64,000 bases of DNA from Streptomyces sp. TRM68367 (GCF_014495685.1 NZ_JACTVI010000004.1:62001-126000); one strand, 5' to 3'. Positions 17,218 through 26,145 are shown, counted from the first letter of the stretch. Notes: generated from the sequence alone by a model not told the origin. A program made the numbers and translations.

Positions 17218-19316
17218 CAGCTCCCCTCGGCCTCGGCACGAGGCCGGTCGGTGCGGGTCCGCTCGGCGGGCGTCTCGTCGGCGGGCGGCTTCTCGGGTAC
17301 CGCCCTCCCCTCGCAGGACACTCCGGCGGCGGGGGCCTTCGCGGCGAAGGGCTCTCCGTGCACGTACCGGCCGAGCGCGGTGAGCGGGAAGACCTGCCGG
17401 TAGAGGTGGTAGTTGATGGAGAAGTCCCAGGGGAAGCCGGTGCCGGTGAAGTACGGCTCGTCCCAGGAGCCGTCCTCGCGCTGGGTGGCCGCGAGCCACT
17501 CGATGCCGCGCTCGACGGCCCTGGAGTCCCGCTCCCCCGCAGCCAGCAGCGCGAGCAGCGCCCACGCCGTCTGCGATGCGGTGGAGGCGCCGCGGCCGCT
17601 CCACTCCTTGACGTACTTGTAGGAGCGCAGGTCCTCGCCCCAGCCGCCGTCGTCGTTCTGCACGGACTCCAGCCAGGCCACCGCCCGCCGGATCGCCGGG
17701 TGCGAGCCGGGGAATCCGGCCGCGACCAGGGCGGGTACGACGGATCCAGTGCCGTAGACGTAGTTGACGCCCCAGCGTCCGAACCACGAGCCGTCCGGCT
17801 CCTGTTCGGCGAGCAGCCAGTCGATGCCGCGCCGGGTGCGCGGGTCGTGGGCGAGGCCCTCGACGGCGAGCATCTCGACGACGTGCGCGGTGACGTCGGC
17901 GGACGGCGGGTCGATGACCTCGCCGAAGTCGCAGAACGGCAGCCGGTTGGGGAAGGGGCTGGTGTTGTCGACGTCGAAGGCGCCCCAGGCGCCGTTCTTC
18001 GACTGCATGCCGAGGTTCCAGCGCACCCCGCGCCCGATGGCCTTCTCCACGCGCTCCGGGTCGTGGTGCTTCACCCGGCGCAGGGCGAGGACCACCTCGG
18101 CGGTGTCGTCGATGTCGGGGTAGTTGTCGTTGTGGAACTCGAACGCCCAGCCGCCCGGCGGGAGTCCGGGCCGCCGCACCGACCAGTCGCCGGGCCGCAC
18201 GATCTGCTCGCCGAGCATCCAGTCCGCGGCCTTCACCAACTGCGGGTGGTCCGCGGGCACTCCGGCGTCGACGAGCGCGATGGTCGCCAGGCACGTGTCC
18301 CACACCGGTGACTGGCAGGCCTCGATCATCCGGGCGCCGTCCTCGCGCCACATGGCGAACCGGTCCAGCGACGCCAGTCCCTCGCGCATCACGGGGTGTT
18401 CGAGGTCGTAGCCGAGCAGGTGCAGGGCGATGACCGAGTACACGGCCGGCGGCTGGATGCCGCCCCAGCAGCCGTCGTTCTCCTGCCGCTCGATGATCCA
18501 GCGGGCGGCGGTGTTCATGGCGTTTCTGCGCAGTCGGCGCGGGATGACCTTGCGCAGGGCGTGCAGGCCCTTGTCGAGCCGCTGGAAGGCGCCGTCCCAA
18601 CTGGCCGCCGGGGCAAGGGGCCCCGGCGGGTTGGGGTTGTGCGGATCGGTGTGCAGTTCGTCGAGCGGGAAGGGCGCGGGCCTGACCGGGCGCTTCGCGG
18701 AGACGATCGTCAGCGGCACTATCGTCTGCCGGGCCCAGCAGCCGAAGTCGTAGATGTTGAGCGGCACCCAGGTCGGGAAGTAGATGAGCTCGGGCGGGAG
18801 TTCGGGCAGCTCCTCCCACTTCCACCAGCCGAACAGGGCGAGCCAGATCCGGGTGAAGACGCGCGAGCGGGCGATGCCGCCCTGCCCGCGGATCCACGCG
18901 GAGGCCCGGGCCATGTGCGGGGCGTCGGGGGCGTCCCCGGCCAGCCGGAGGGCGACGTACGCCTCGATGGTGGTGGAGAGTTCGCCAGGACCGCCGTAGA
19001 AGGTGGCCCAGGTGCCGTCCTCGCGCTGCTCGCCGCGGATGAACAGGGCGGCGGCGCGCGTGATCTGCTCGTCGCGAATGCCCAGGAACTGACGGAGCAG
19101 CAGGTCCTCGGCGTCCATGGTGACGTTGGTCTCCAGGTCACCCTTCCACCAGCCCTGGGCGTCCTGCCGGGCGAGCAGGAAGTCGGTGGCGCGCTGGGCC
19201 GCGCGGGCGGCGGCTTGGTGGACCCCGGCCGCCACGGGGGTGTCGATGTCGGTTTCGCTGGCCGCGGCAGCGCGGGGCGGCAACGCCCCGGTGCTTCCGT
19301 CGGTCGTCGCTGTCAT
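17217..19316 (-). CDS. shc: Squalene-hopene cyclase
   Basis: Cyclises squalene to hopene/hopanol at the membrane. It is 699 residues long. Seen: the protonating DxDD motif as DIDDTA with Asp401-Asp404, and the repeated QW motifs (QREDGTWATFYGG, QENDGCWGG, QSKNGAWGAFDVDN, QEPDGSWFGRW, QNDDGGWGEDL, QREDGSWDEPYF). ATG at 19316 has GAAGGGGAAG upstream; the frame extends further up to 19385 but without a better start. A 121-nt gap separates it from the prenyl synthase gene, the largest gap in the operon, and could hold an internal promoter. It overlaps the hpnG-like gene by TGATG. Confidence 0.97.
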   Translation of the reverse strand: MTATTDGSTGALPPRAAAASETDIDTPVAAGVHQAAARAAQRATDFLLARQDAQGWWKGDLETNVTMDAEDLLLRQFLGIRDEQITRAAALFIRGEQREDGTWATFYGGPGELSTTIEAYVALRLAGDAPDAPHMARASAWIRGQGGIARSRVFTRIWLALFGWWKWEELPELPPELIYFPTWVPLNIYDFGCWARQTIVPLTIVSAKRPVRPAPFPLDELHTDPHNPNPPGPLAPAASWDGAFQRLDKGLHALRKVIPRRLRRNAMNTAARWIIERQENDGCWGGIQPPAVYSVIALHLLGYDLEHPVMREGLASLDRFAMWREDGARMIEACQSPVWDTCLATIALVDAGVPADHPQLVKAADWMLGEQIVRPGDWSVRRPGLPPGGWAFEFHNDNYPDIDDTAEVVLALRRVKHHDPERVEKAIGRGVRWNLGMQSKNGAWGAFDVDNTSPFPNRLPFCDFGEVIDPPSADVTAHVVEMLAVEGLAHDPRTRRGIDWLLAEQEPDGSWFGRWGVNYVYGTGSVVPALVAAGFPGSHPAIRRAVAWLESVQNDDGGWGEDLRSYKYVKEWSGRGASTASQTAWALLALLAAGERDSRAVERGIEWLAATQREDGSWDEPYFTGTGFPWDFSINYHLYRQVFPLTALGRYVHGEPFAAKAPAAGVSCEGRAVPEKPPADETPAERTRTDRPRAEAEGS

Positions 19317-19437
19317 GGCTTCCCCTTCGTGCAGTGTGCAAGTGATGTGCTGTCTGCTGTGGGTCCGCCGTCGGCCGGTGCGCATCTGCCCGCGGCACCG
19401 GCCGGCGACTACGCGAGGTCTATGAGGTCGATAGTGA

Positions 19438-20598
19438 TCATCTCTTTCGTACGACGACGAAGTCGGCGAGCGCCGTGAACTGCGCCCGTACCCGGTCGGG
19501 CATGTCGATGGCGTCGAGGGCCTCGATGGCGACGGTGTGCTGGCGGCGCGCCTCGTCGGCGGTCCACTCGCGTCCGCCCGCCTCCTCGATGAGGGCGGCG
19601 CGGGCCGCGAACTCCTCCTCGGAGAAGTTCTCGAAGTCGGTGATCTTCGCGTCGGCGGCGAGGATCTCGCCGAGCCGCTCGGAGGCCTGTCCGTCCGCCG
19701 CGAGGGCGGCCACGACCGGCAGGGACTTCTTGCGCTGGCGCAGGTCGCTCCAGGTCTGCTTGCCGGTGGCCTCCGGGTCGCCCCAGATGCCGAGCAGGTC
19801 GTCGACGGCCTGGAAGGCCAGGCCCAGGTGGTAGCCGTACTTCTCCAGGGTGTCGGCGGTGCGGTCGTCCGCGCCGCCGAGCACCGCGCCGATGGAGCAG
19901 GCGCAGGCGAGCAGGGCGCCGGTCTTGTTGCCCTCCATCTCCAGGCACTCCTCGACGCTGACCCGGTCGCGGTGCTCGTAGGAGATGTCCTGCGCCTGGC
20001 CGTCGATCAGGGCCCGGGTGGCGGCGGTCAGCCGGCGGGTGGCGCGGCCGGCCTCGACGGTGCCGAGTTCCAGCAGCACCTCGTTGCCGAGGGCCAGCAG
20101 GGCGTCGCCGACGAGGATGGCCTGGGAGGGGCCGTGCACCTTCCAGACGGTGTCGCGGTGGCGGCGCTGTTCGTCGCCGTCCATCAGGTCGTCGTGCAGG
20201 AGGGAGAAGTTGTGGACGAGTTCGACGGCGACCGCGCCGGGGATGCCGGTCTCGGGTGCGGCGCCGGGGACCTCGGCGGACAACACCGCGAGGGCGGGGC
20301 GGACGGCCTTGCCGCCGTCGCCCGCCGCGGGCCTGCCCTGTGCGTCGATCCAGCCGAAGTGGTAGGCGGCAACAGTGTCCATGGGAGGTGCCAGGCGGCC
20401 GATCGCCGCCCGCAGTACCGGTGTGGCCAGGGTCCGGCCGCGCTCCAGGAGCGCGGTCACGTCCACCGCGGTCTCTCGAGCGGCCGTCGAGGCCGGGGGC
20501 ACAGTGGGCACATTCTCTCCTCTTGTTGCGGTACCGGGGGTGCGGGTTGTTGCGGTACCGGGGGTGCGGGGGCCAGTGCCACGCAAATCGGTTTTCAT
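19438..20598 (-). CDS. Polyprenyl (farnesyl-type) diphosphate synthase
   Basis: Trans-prenyltransferase that condenses IPP with allylic diphosphates, most likely making the FPP used by HpnC/HpnD. Seen: the first Asp-rich motif in LLHDDLMDGDEQRR, the second in AFQAVDDLLGIWGD, and a GGKAVRPAL substrate loop. The ATG at 20598 overlaps the hpnE stop (ATGA), which supports coupling and gives 386 residues. A GTG at 20511 with AGGAG close upstream would give 357. The 29-residue difference is coded largely by a 24-bp tandem duplication (TPGTAT repeats), so the first residues may be dispensable. Confidence 0.9.
   Translation of the reverse strand: MKTDLRGTGPRTPGTATTRTPGTATRGENVPTVPPASTAARETAVDVTALLERGRTLATPVLRAAIGRLAPPMDTVAAYHFGWIDAQGRPAAGDGGKAVRPALAVLSAEVPGAAPETGIPGAVAVELVHNFSLLHDDLMDGDEQRRHRDTVWKVHGPSQAILVGDALLALGNEVLLELGTVEAGRATRRLTAATRALIDGQAQDISYEHRDRVSVEECLEMEGNKTGALLACACSIGAVLGGADDRTADTLEKYGYHLGLAFQAVDDLLGIWGDPEATGKQTWSDLRQRKKSLPVVAALAADGQASERLGEILAADAKITDFENFSEEEFAARAALIEEAGGREWTADEARRQHTVAIEALDAIDMPDRVRAQFTALADFVVVRKR
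20523..20570. repeat. Perfect 24-bp tandem duplication
   Basis: Two identical 24-bp units, 20523-20546 and 20547-20570, each containing TTGCGGTACCGGGGGTGCGG. The unit is a multiple of three, so copy number changes would keep the reading frame of the prenyl diphosphate synthase N-terminus. Confidence 0.9.
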
Positions 20599-21989
20599 GC
20601 CGCCTCTCCGAAGAATTCGGGGAGGCGATCGCGGGGCCGGCCCAGTGCGCCCAGCGCGGCGTCCGCCGCACCGACACCGCTGCGGACCGCACTCTCCATG
20701 GTCGCGGGCCACCCAGTGGCGGTCCACGCTCCGGCCAGGTACAGGCCGGATGCCTTGGTGGGGGCGCCGGGCCTGAGCCGTCCGACGCCGGGGGTGGGAG
20801 CGAAGGTCGCGGTGCGCTCCCTGGTGACGAAGAAGTCCCTCACTTCGGCGCCGCGGGTGCGCGGCAGCAGCCGTTCCAGCTCCGGCAGATAGCGCTCGCG
20901 CAGCTCGGCCACGGGCGCGTCGATCTCGTCCTGCGCGGCCGACTGGGACAGCGCCAGGTACTGGCCCGAGGTCAGCCCGGACGCGTCGGTGCGGTCGAAG
21001 ACCCACTGCACCGGGGTGCCGAGGGCCGCGAAGAACGGGCGGCCGAGCACCTTGCGGTCGTAGACGACATGGATGTTGAGGATCGGCGCGGTGCCGATCC
21101 GCAGCAGCCGGCCGGGCTCGTCCAGCGCCCCCGCGGGCAGCAGGCCGTGCGCCTCGCGCTGCGGTACGGCGAGGACGACCGCGTCGGCCGGGATCATCTC
21201 GCCGGGAACCTGAACGCCCCACCCTCCGTTCACGCTTGTAGAGACGGAGGTGACGCGTGTACGGACCTCGGTACGGACGCCCGCGGAGTCGAGCGCCTTG
21301 CGGGCCAGCCGGTCGTGCAGTTCGCCCAGCGGGACGCGGGCCCAGCCGATGTCGGCCGCGCCCGGGTCGGACAGCAGACCGGTCTTGAACACCATCGCGG
21401 CGAGCCCCAGGGAGGCGTCGCCCGCGACCGCGTTGAGGGTGGCGACCCCGACCAGGTCCCACAGGGCCTCGACGGCACGCGCCGACTGGCCGTGTGCGGC
21501 CAGCCAGCTGCCGAAGTCCTGGGTGTCCAGGGTCGGATCGGCGAGGTCGAGCCCCTTGAGCGCGAGCGCGGCACGCCCGACCCTGGCGCGGTCGGCGAGC
21601 GAGAGGTGCGGATAGGTGGCAAGGCTGCGCCCCAGGTGCAGGGGCACGGGCAGCGTGTCGCGCCGCAGCCTGCCGAGCCGCCGCCCCTCGGGCCGCGCGA
21701 CGTCGAGGACGGGGACGTCGAGACGGTCCTGCAGCGGCGCCAGCGACGAGGCCTCGATCCGGTCGAGGAACCAGCGGTAGGCGGTGCAGCAGCGCAGGTA
21801 CACGTGCTGTCCGTTGTCGACGGTCAGGTCGCCGCGCTGGAAGGAGAAGGCGAGCCCGCCCAGGCGGGGCCGGCCTTCGAGCAGGGTGACGCGTACGCCC
21901 GCGTCGGCGAGCGTGAGTGCGGCGGTGATGCCGGCAAGCCCTCCGCCGATCACGACGGCGTGCCGGCCGGATGGCATGTCGTGGGTCAT
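20595..21989 (-). CDS. hpnE: Hydroxysqualene dehydroxylase
   Basis: FAD-dependent enzyme reducing hydroxysqualene to squalene. The 464-residue protein has an N-terminal dinucleotide fold (VIGGGLAGITAALTLADAG, ending in the Glu of LLEGR) and an amine-oxidase-type C-terminus (GLYLAGAWTATGWPATMESAVRSG). The ATG overlaps the stop of the preceding 46-residue ORF, and its stop overlaps the next ATG, so it lies in an unbroken chain of coupled genes. Confidence 0.93.
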   Translation of the reverse strand: MTHDMPSGRHAVVIGGGLAGITAALTLADAGVRVTLLEGRPRLGGLAFSFQRGDLTVDNGQHVYLRCCTAYRWFLDRIEASSLAPLQDRLDVPVLDVARPEGRRLGRLRRDTLPVPLHLGRSLATYPHLSLADRARVGRAALALKGLDLADPTLDTQDFGSWLAAHGQSARAVEALWDLVGVATLNAVAGDASLGLAAMVFKTGLLSDPGAADIGWARVPLGELHDRLARKALDSAGVRTEVRTRVTSVSTSVNGGWGVQVPGEMIPADAVVLAVPQREAHGLLPAGALDEPGRLLRIGTAPILNIHVVYDRKVLGRPFFAALGTPVQWVFDRTDASGLTSGQYLALSQSAAQDEIDAPVAELRERYLPELERLLPRTRGAEVRDFFVTRERTATFAPTPGVGRLRPGAPTKASGLYLAGAWTATGWPATMESAVRSGVGAADAALGALGRPRDRLPEFFGEAA

Positions 21990-22126
21990 CGTGCACCCTC
22001 CCCTGCGCGGCCGCCGTGCTGCTCGAACGGTGCACGACCGACCGTCTCAGTCAGGGACGTCGCCCGCCACCGGAGGGTTGCCCGCCACTTTTCACCCACA
22101 GCATCACCTTGGACCGTTTTGTCCAT
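21986..22126 (-). CDS. 46-residue coupled small protein of the hopanoid operon (DUF6380-like)
   Basis: The ORF begins at ATG 22126 inside the hpnD stop (TGATG) and ends by ATGA overlap with hpnE, so it is coupled on both sides. That is hard to explain unless it is translated. The protein is basic and polar (EKWRATLRWRATSLTETVG, then a Gly-rich end) with no membrane segment. It resembles the small Streptomyces family annotated as DUF6380, from memory. Its function is unknown; a role bridging HpnD and HpnE, or simply coupling their translation, is possible. Confidence 0.75.
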   Translation of the reverse strand: MDKTVQGDAVGEKWRATLRWRATSLTETVGRAPFEQHGGRAGEGAR

Positions 22127-23076
22127 CAAACGCGCCTCCTGACGGTACGCCGTGCCACATGCCGCGCGTCGAGGCCGGACAGCCCGCGCACGGCGACGTA
22201 CGCCTTCTCCCGGCCGGGCAGCGAGACCCGGCCGCGCAGCACGGCCTCGGGGTCGCGCTCGATGCGGTCCAGGAGGCGGCGGTAGATGCCGGCCATGGCG
22301 GCGACGCACGCGCCGCTGCGCCGGTCGAGCATGGGCAGCAGCCGGTAGCCCTCGGCGAAAAGGGCGCGGGCCCGGCGCACTTCGAAGTGCACGAGGCCCA
22401 CGAAGTCGCTGCCCTCCGGCGGCGTCGGCCCCCTGAACCCGGCCGAACCCCCGAACTTGGCCAGATCGTCGGCGGGCAGGTAGGTGCGTCCGCCCTGGGC
22501 GTCCTCGCGGACATCCCGGAGGATGTTGGTGAGTTGGAGGGCGAGCCCGAGCGTGTCGGCGTACTCGGGCGCGCGCTCGGCGCCGCGCGCCCCCGGTTCC
22601 GTGCCGAACACACCGAGCGAGAGCCGCCCGATGGCGCCCGCCACGCAGCGGCAGTACACCTTCAGGTCGTCCCAGGTCTCGTAGGTCTCGCCGCGGACGT
22701 CCATCAGGACACCGTCGATCAGCTCGTCCAGGCCGCCCAGCGGGATCGGGAAGTGGTCGGCGGCGTGCGCGAGGGCGACCGCGACCGGGTCGATGTCGTC
22801 CTCGTCGACCTCGCCCGCGCGGACCCGGGTGAGCAGCGCCCGGGTGTCCTCGAGTCTGGCGGTCTTGGCCTCCTCGGTCAGGGCGCCGTCGCCGATGTCG
22901 TCGACGCGGCGCGAGAACGCGTACAGCGCCGACATCGCGCGGCGCTTGGGCGGCGGCAGCAGCCTGATGCCGTAGGCGAAGTTACGGGCCTGCTGTCCGG
23001 TGACGGCCTCGCAGTAGCTGTAGGCGGCGAGTACCGGTGCGGACGCGTGTGGTTCCGACTCCACGGTCCGGATCAC
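22126..23076 (-). CDS. hpnD: Presqualene diphosphate synthase
   Basis: Head-to-head condensation of two FPP to presqualene diphosphate. It is 316 residues long. Trans-isoprenyl synthase motifs: YAFSRRVDDIGDGAL with the first Asp-rich motif, and LRDVREDAQGGRTYLP with the second. The GTG start at 23076 overlaps the hpnC stop (GTGA). The stop overlaps the small-ORF ATG. Confidence 0.93.
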   Translation of the reverse strand: MIRTVESEPHASAPVLAAYSYCEAVTGQQARNFAYGIRLLPPPKRRAMSALYAFSRRVDDIGDGALTEEAKTARLEDTRALLTRVRAGEVDEDDIDPVAVALAHAADHFPIPLGGLDELIDGVLMDVRGETYETWDDLKVYCRCVAGAIGRLSLGVFGTEPGARGAERAPEYADTLGLALQLTNILRDVREDAQGGRTYLPADDLAKFGGSAGFRGPTPPEGSDFVGLVHFEVRRARALFAEGYRLLPMLDRRSGACVAAMAGIYRRLLDRIERDPEAVLRGRVSLPGREKAYVAVRGLSGLDARHVARRTVRRRV

Positions 23077-24011
23077 CCCTCTCCTCGCAGAGTCACGCCC
23101 ACCTCACGCAGCAACTGGATCTTGCCGGGCCGGGGCGGGCCGGGAAGTGCGTCGTAGTCGGCGGCGGCGATCGCGTGGATCGCCGCCCTTCCCCCCGCCA
23201 CGAACCCTGCGAGCAGCAGCTTCAACCTGCCGTGGACGCTACCCACCAGGGGGGCGCCTTCATTCAGGAGATCGCGGGCACGTTCCGCTTCGTACGCAAC
23301 CAGGGCGCGTACCGATGCGCCAGCGGTTTTCGTGGCGAGATCCGCCTCCTGGACGTGGAAACGTTTCATGTCCGTGGCGGGCAGGTAGATGCGGTCGCGG
23401 GCCAGGTCCTCGGCGACGTCCTGAAGATGTTCGACGATCTGCAGGGCCGTGCAGATCATGTCGGAGCGGCGGATCCGCTCCGGGGTCGCGGCGCCGGTGA
23501 CGGCGAGGACGAGGCGGCCGACGGGGTTGGCGGACAGCTCGCAGTAGGCGAGCAGGTCGTCGTAGGTCTCGTAGCGCCGCACGAGCTGGTCCTGGCGGTT
23601 GGCGGCGATCAGGCCGAGGAACGGCTCGGGGGACAGCGCGCGGCGGCGGACCGTGGGCCGCAGGCGGCGCAGCAGGGGGTGGCGTGGTCCCGGACCCGTT
23701 TCGAACACTCTGTGCAGGTCCGCCTCGAAGGCGTCCAGCAGGATCAGCCGGTCCTCGGCCTCGCGGGGGGAGACTCCGAGGAGGCGGGCGTCGGCGCCGC
23801 CGGGGGCCAGGTCGCCGTCGCCGATGTCGTCGACGAGGCGGGCGAAGCCGTACACGGCCATGAGGTCGGCGCGCCAGGTGCGGGGCAGGAAGAACGGGGC
23901 CACGGGGAAGTTCTCACCCGCGGCCTTGTCGAGCGTGGCCCGCTCCGGTTCAGAGGTGCGTGCCGTGCCGGTTCCCGTCACCGCTGACTGCCCGGGGCGG
24001 GGACGGCACAT
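23073..24011 (-). CDS. hpnC: Squalene synthase HpnC (hydroxysqualene-forming)
   Basis: Converts presqualene diphosphate to hydroxysqualene. The 312-residue protein has FARLVDDIGDGDL and HLQDVAEDLARDRIYLP as the two Asp-rich motifs and ENFPVAPFFLPRTWR near the N-terminus. It is the first gene of the hopanoid operon. The start is uncertain: ATG 24011 gives the longest frame but has no clear ribosome-binding site; GTG 23981 (VTGTGTARTSEP) is an alternative. Confidence 0.93.
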   Translation of the reverse strand: MCRPRPGQSAVTGTGTARTSEPERATLDKAAGENFPVAPFFLPRTWRADLMAVYGFARLVDDIGDGDLAPGGADARLLGVSPREAEDRLILLDAFEADLHRVFETGPGPRHPLLRRLRPTVRRRALSPEPFLGLIAANRQDQLVRRYETYDDLLAYCELSANPVGRLVLAVTGAATPERIRRSDMICTALQIVEHLQDVAEDLARDRIYLPATDMKRFHVQEADLATKTAGASVRALVAYEAERARDLLNEGAPLVGSVHGRLKLLLAGFVAGGRAAIHAIAAADYDALPGPPRPGKIQLLREVGVTLRGEG

Positions 24012-24296
24012 GCTGCGTGGAGCTGGGGAGTTTCCGTAGCCATTGCCGTCACATCTCCCGTTCTACACTGCCGACCCAATACACACTATTTCGGACACGC
24101 CGCCCAGCCGTCCGCGCGGTGGTCCTGGCGGACGGTGTCGCGCATTATGGCCCTACTTGCCGCGTTTCGGCACCGGTACAGCTTACGTTGTACAACGCAG
24201 CGAGCCTCGTCGGGGTGTCCTGCGCATCAAAACAACACACCGATTGGCCCCAAGGTTCCCAAGGCCGACCGGAGTTGACGCTTCCTTTGCAGACGC
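24012..24296. promoter_or_regulatory. Promoter region of the hopanoid operon, with palindrome CGTTGTACAACG
   Basis: This is 285 nt without genes, less GC-rich than its surroundings. CGTTGTACAACG (24186-24197) is a perfect 12-bp palindrome about 175 nt upstream of hpnC. A CATAAT hexamer on the minus strand near 24146-24151 could be a -10 element, but no convincing -35 was found. A regulator binding the palindrome could control the whole operon; none is encoded nearby. Confidence 0.4.
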
Positions 24297-24329
24297 GGGG
24301 CCCCGCCGGAAGGGTTCCGGCGGGGCCCC
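24297..24329 (-). terminator. Hairpin terminator after the TagGH-like exporter genes
   Basis: A perfect 15-bp stem, GGGGCCCCGCCGGAA (24297-24311) with its complement (24315-24329), and a 3-nt loop, starting 13 nt past the ABC ATPase stop. It separates the 24-31 kb operon from the hopanoid operon. Confidence 0.85.
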
Positions 24330-24341
24330 GGACAGAACGGG

Positions 24342-25130
24342 CTACTTGCCCGTGAACTTCTCGTACTCCTTGAGCACCTCGTCGGTCGGCCCGTCCATGC
24401 GCAGCTCGCCGCGTTCCAGCCACAGGACGCGGTTGCAGGTGTCACGGATGGACTTGTTGTTGTGACTGACCAGAAACACGGTGCCGGCCTCCTTGCGCAG
24501 CTCCCGGATGCGCTCCTCGGAGCGCTTCTGGAACTTGCGGTCGCCGGTGGCCAGGGCCTCGTCGATCATGAGGACGTCGTGGTCCTTGGCGGCGGCGATG
24601 GAGAAACGGAGGCGGGCCGCCATGCCGGAGGAGTAGGTGCGCATCGGCAGCGTGATGAAGTCACCCTTCTCGTTGATGCCGGAGAAGTCGACGATCTCCT
24701 GGTAGCGCTCCCTGATCTGCTCGCGGGACATGCCCATGGCGAGCCCGCCCAATATGACGTTGCGCTCACCGGTCAGATCGTTCATCAGGGCCGCGTTGAC
24801 GCCGAGCAGCGAGGGCTGGCCGTGGGTGTAGACCCTGCCCTGCTCGGCGGGCAGCAGACCGGCGATGGCCCGCAGCAGCGTGGACTTGCCGGAGCCGTTG
24901 GAGCCGATCAGGCCGATGGCCTCGCCCCGGTAGGCGACGAAGGAGACGCCGCGTACGGCGTGCACCTTGCGCACGCCGCGCGCCTCGTCGTCGGAGCCCC
25001 GCTTGAGGATCCGGCTCAGGGCGGCCGTCGCGCTGCCCTTGCCGGTCTTGGCGCCGTTGACGCGGTAGACGATGTGCAGGTCGTCCGCGACGACGGTGGG
25101 GATGTGCGCGTCGCTCCTGCGCTCAGCCAC
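24342..25130 (-). CDS. ABC exporter ATPase, TagH/Wzt-like
   Basis: A 262-residue nucleotide-binding subunit of the polysaccharide/teichoic-acid export class. Walker A is GSNGSGKST, the signature region is YSSGMAARLRFSIA, Walker B is DVLMIDEALATGD, followed by the switch His in LVSHNNKSI. The substitution of LSGGQ by YSSGM and the insert before Walker A are typical of TagH/RfbB-type ATPases. It overlaps the permease gene by 8 nt. As the last gene of the operon it should power export of the product made by the upstream enzymes. Confidence 0.92.
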   Translation of the reverse strand: MAERRSDAHIPTVVADDLHIVYRVNGAKTGKGSATAALSRILKRGSDDEARGVRKVHAVRGVSFVAYRGEAIGLIGSNGSGKSTLLRAIAGLLPAEQGRVYTHGQPSLLGVNAALMNDLTGERNVILGGLAMGMSREQIRERYQEIVDFSGINEKGDFITLPMRTYSSGMAARLRFSIAAAKDHDVLMIDEALATGDRKFQKRSEERIRELRKEAGTVFLVSHNNKSIRDTCNRVLWLERGELRMDGPTDEVLKEYEKFTGK

Positions 25131-26052
25131 GGCCGTACCTCTCCTCGGCCTTCCAGAAGTACACGAAGCCGCCGAGGGCGAACAGCAGGGCCCAGCCGCC
25201 GGCGGCCTCCCACGCGTGGTCCGGGAGTTTCTCCCAGCCGTAGTCGTCGATCAGGGCGAACCGCATCAGGTCCATGTAGATCGCGGCCGGGTTCCACTGC
25301 AGCACGGTGGCGATCCAGTCCGGCTTGTCCTTCAGCATGATCGGGATGGAGAACATCACGCCGGACGCGTACATCCACGTCCGCATCACGAACGGCATGA
25401 GCTGGGCCAGGTCCGGCGTATGGGCGCCGGCCCGGGCCATGATCAGCGCGAGGCCGGTGTTGAAGCAGAACTGCAGGGCCAGCACCGGGACGATCAGCAC
25501 CCAGGACAGGTCCGGGTAGCTGCCGAAGCCGATCGACACGGTGAACAGCACGATCATCGAGAACAGCAGCTGCTGGAGCTGCTGCAGCGCGAAGGAGATC
25601 GGCAGCGAGGCGCGCGGGAAGTGCAGGGCGCGCACCAGGCCGAGGTTGCCGGAGATCGCGCGCACGCCCGCCATCACCGAGCTCTGCGTGAAGGTGAACA
25701 CGAAGACACCCGTGACGAGGAACGGGATGTACACCTCGCGGGACATCCCGCGGTCGGCCTCCAGGATCAGGCCGAAGATGAAGAAGTACACGGCCGCGTT
25801 CAGCAGGGGCGTGACCACCTGCCACAGCTGTCCGAGCTTGGCCTGGCTGTACTGGGCGGTGAGCTTCGCCTGGGAGAAGGCGAGGATGAAGTGCCGCCGC
25901 CCCCAGAGCTGACGGACGTACTCGATGAGGGACGGCCGGGCACCGCTCACCGACAGCCCGTACTTGGCGGCCAGCTCGGCCGCCGTGAATCCCTCGTCGG
26001 GCGACGCGGGCGCGCTCACCGCGACCGTGCCGTCGTGCGTTGTCTCACTCAC
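25123..26052 (-). CDS. ABC exporter permease, TagG/Wzm-like
   Basis: A 309-residue membrane protein of the ABC-2 type used for lipid-linked glycopolymers. The N-terminus is cytoplasmic and hydrophilic. Six hydrophobic segments follow, with the amphipathic LIEYVRQLWGRRHFILAFSQAKLTAQYSQ-type entry helix (given here in part) and QLWQVVTPLLNAAVYFF at the first segment. It pairs with the ATPase by 8-nt overlap. It starts 93 nt after the GT2 gene, a gap with no clear terminator. Confidence 0.9.
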   Translation of the reverse strand: MSETTHDGTVAVSAPASPDEGFTAAELAAKYGLSVSGARPSLIEYVRQLWGRRHFILAFSQAKLTAQYSQAKLGQLWQVVTPLLNAAVYFFIFGLILEADRGMSREVYIPFLVTGVFVFTFTQSSVMAGVRAISGNLGLVRALHFPRASLPISFALQQLQQLLFSMIVLFTVSIGFGSYPDLSWVLIVPVLALQFCFNTGLALIMARAGAHTPDLAQLMPFVMRTWMYASGVMFSIPIMLKDKPDWIATVLQWNPAAIYMDLMRFALIDDYGWEKLPDHAWEAAGGWALLFALGGFVYFWKAEERYGRG

Positions 26053-26145
26053 TAGTGGAAACTTTCGTCTTCGTGATGCGCGGCCTGTGCGGGCCTGGCC
26101 TGAGCCGGGGTCCGGAGTACGACCGGGGGCCCGGGTACGAGCTTG

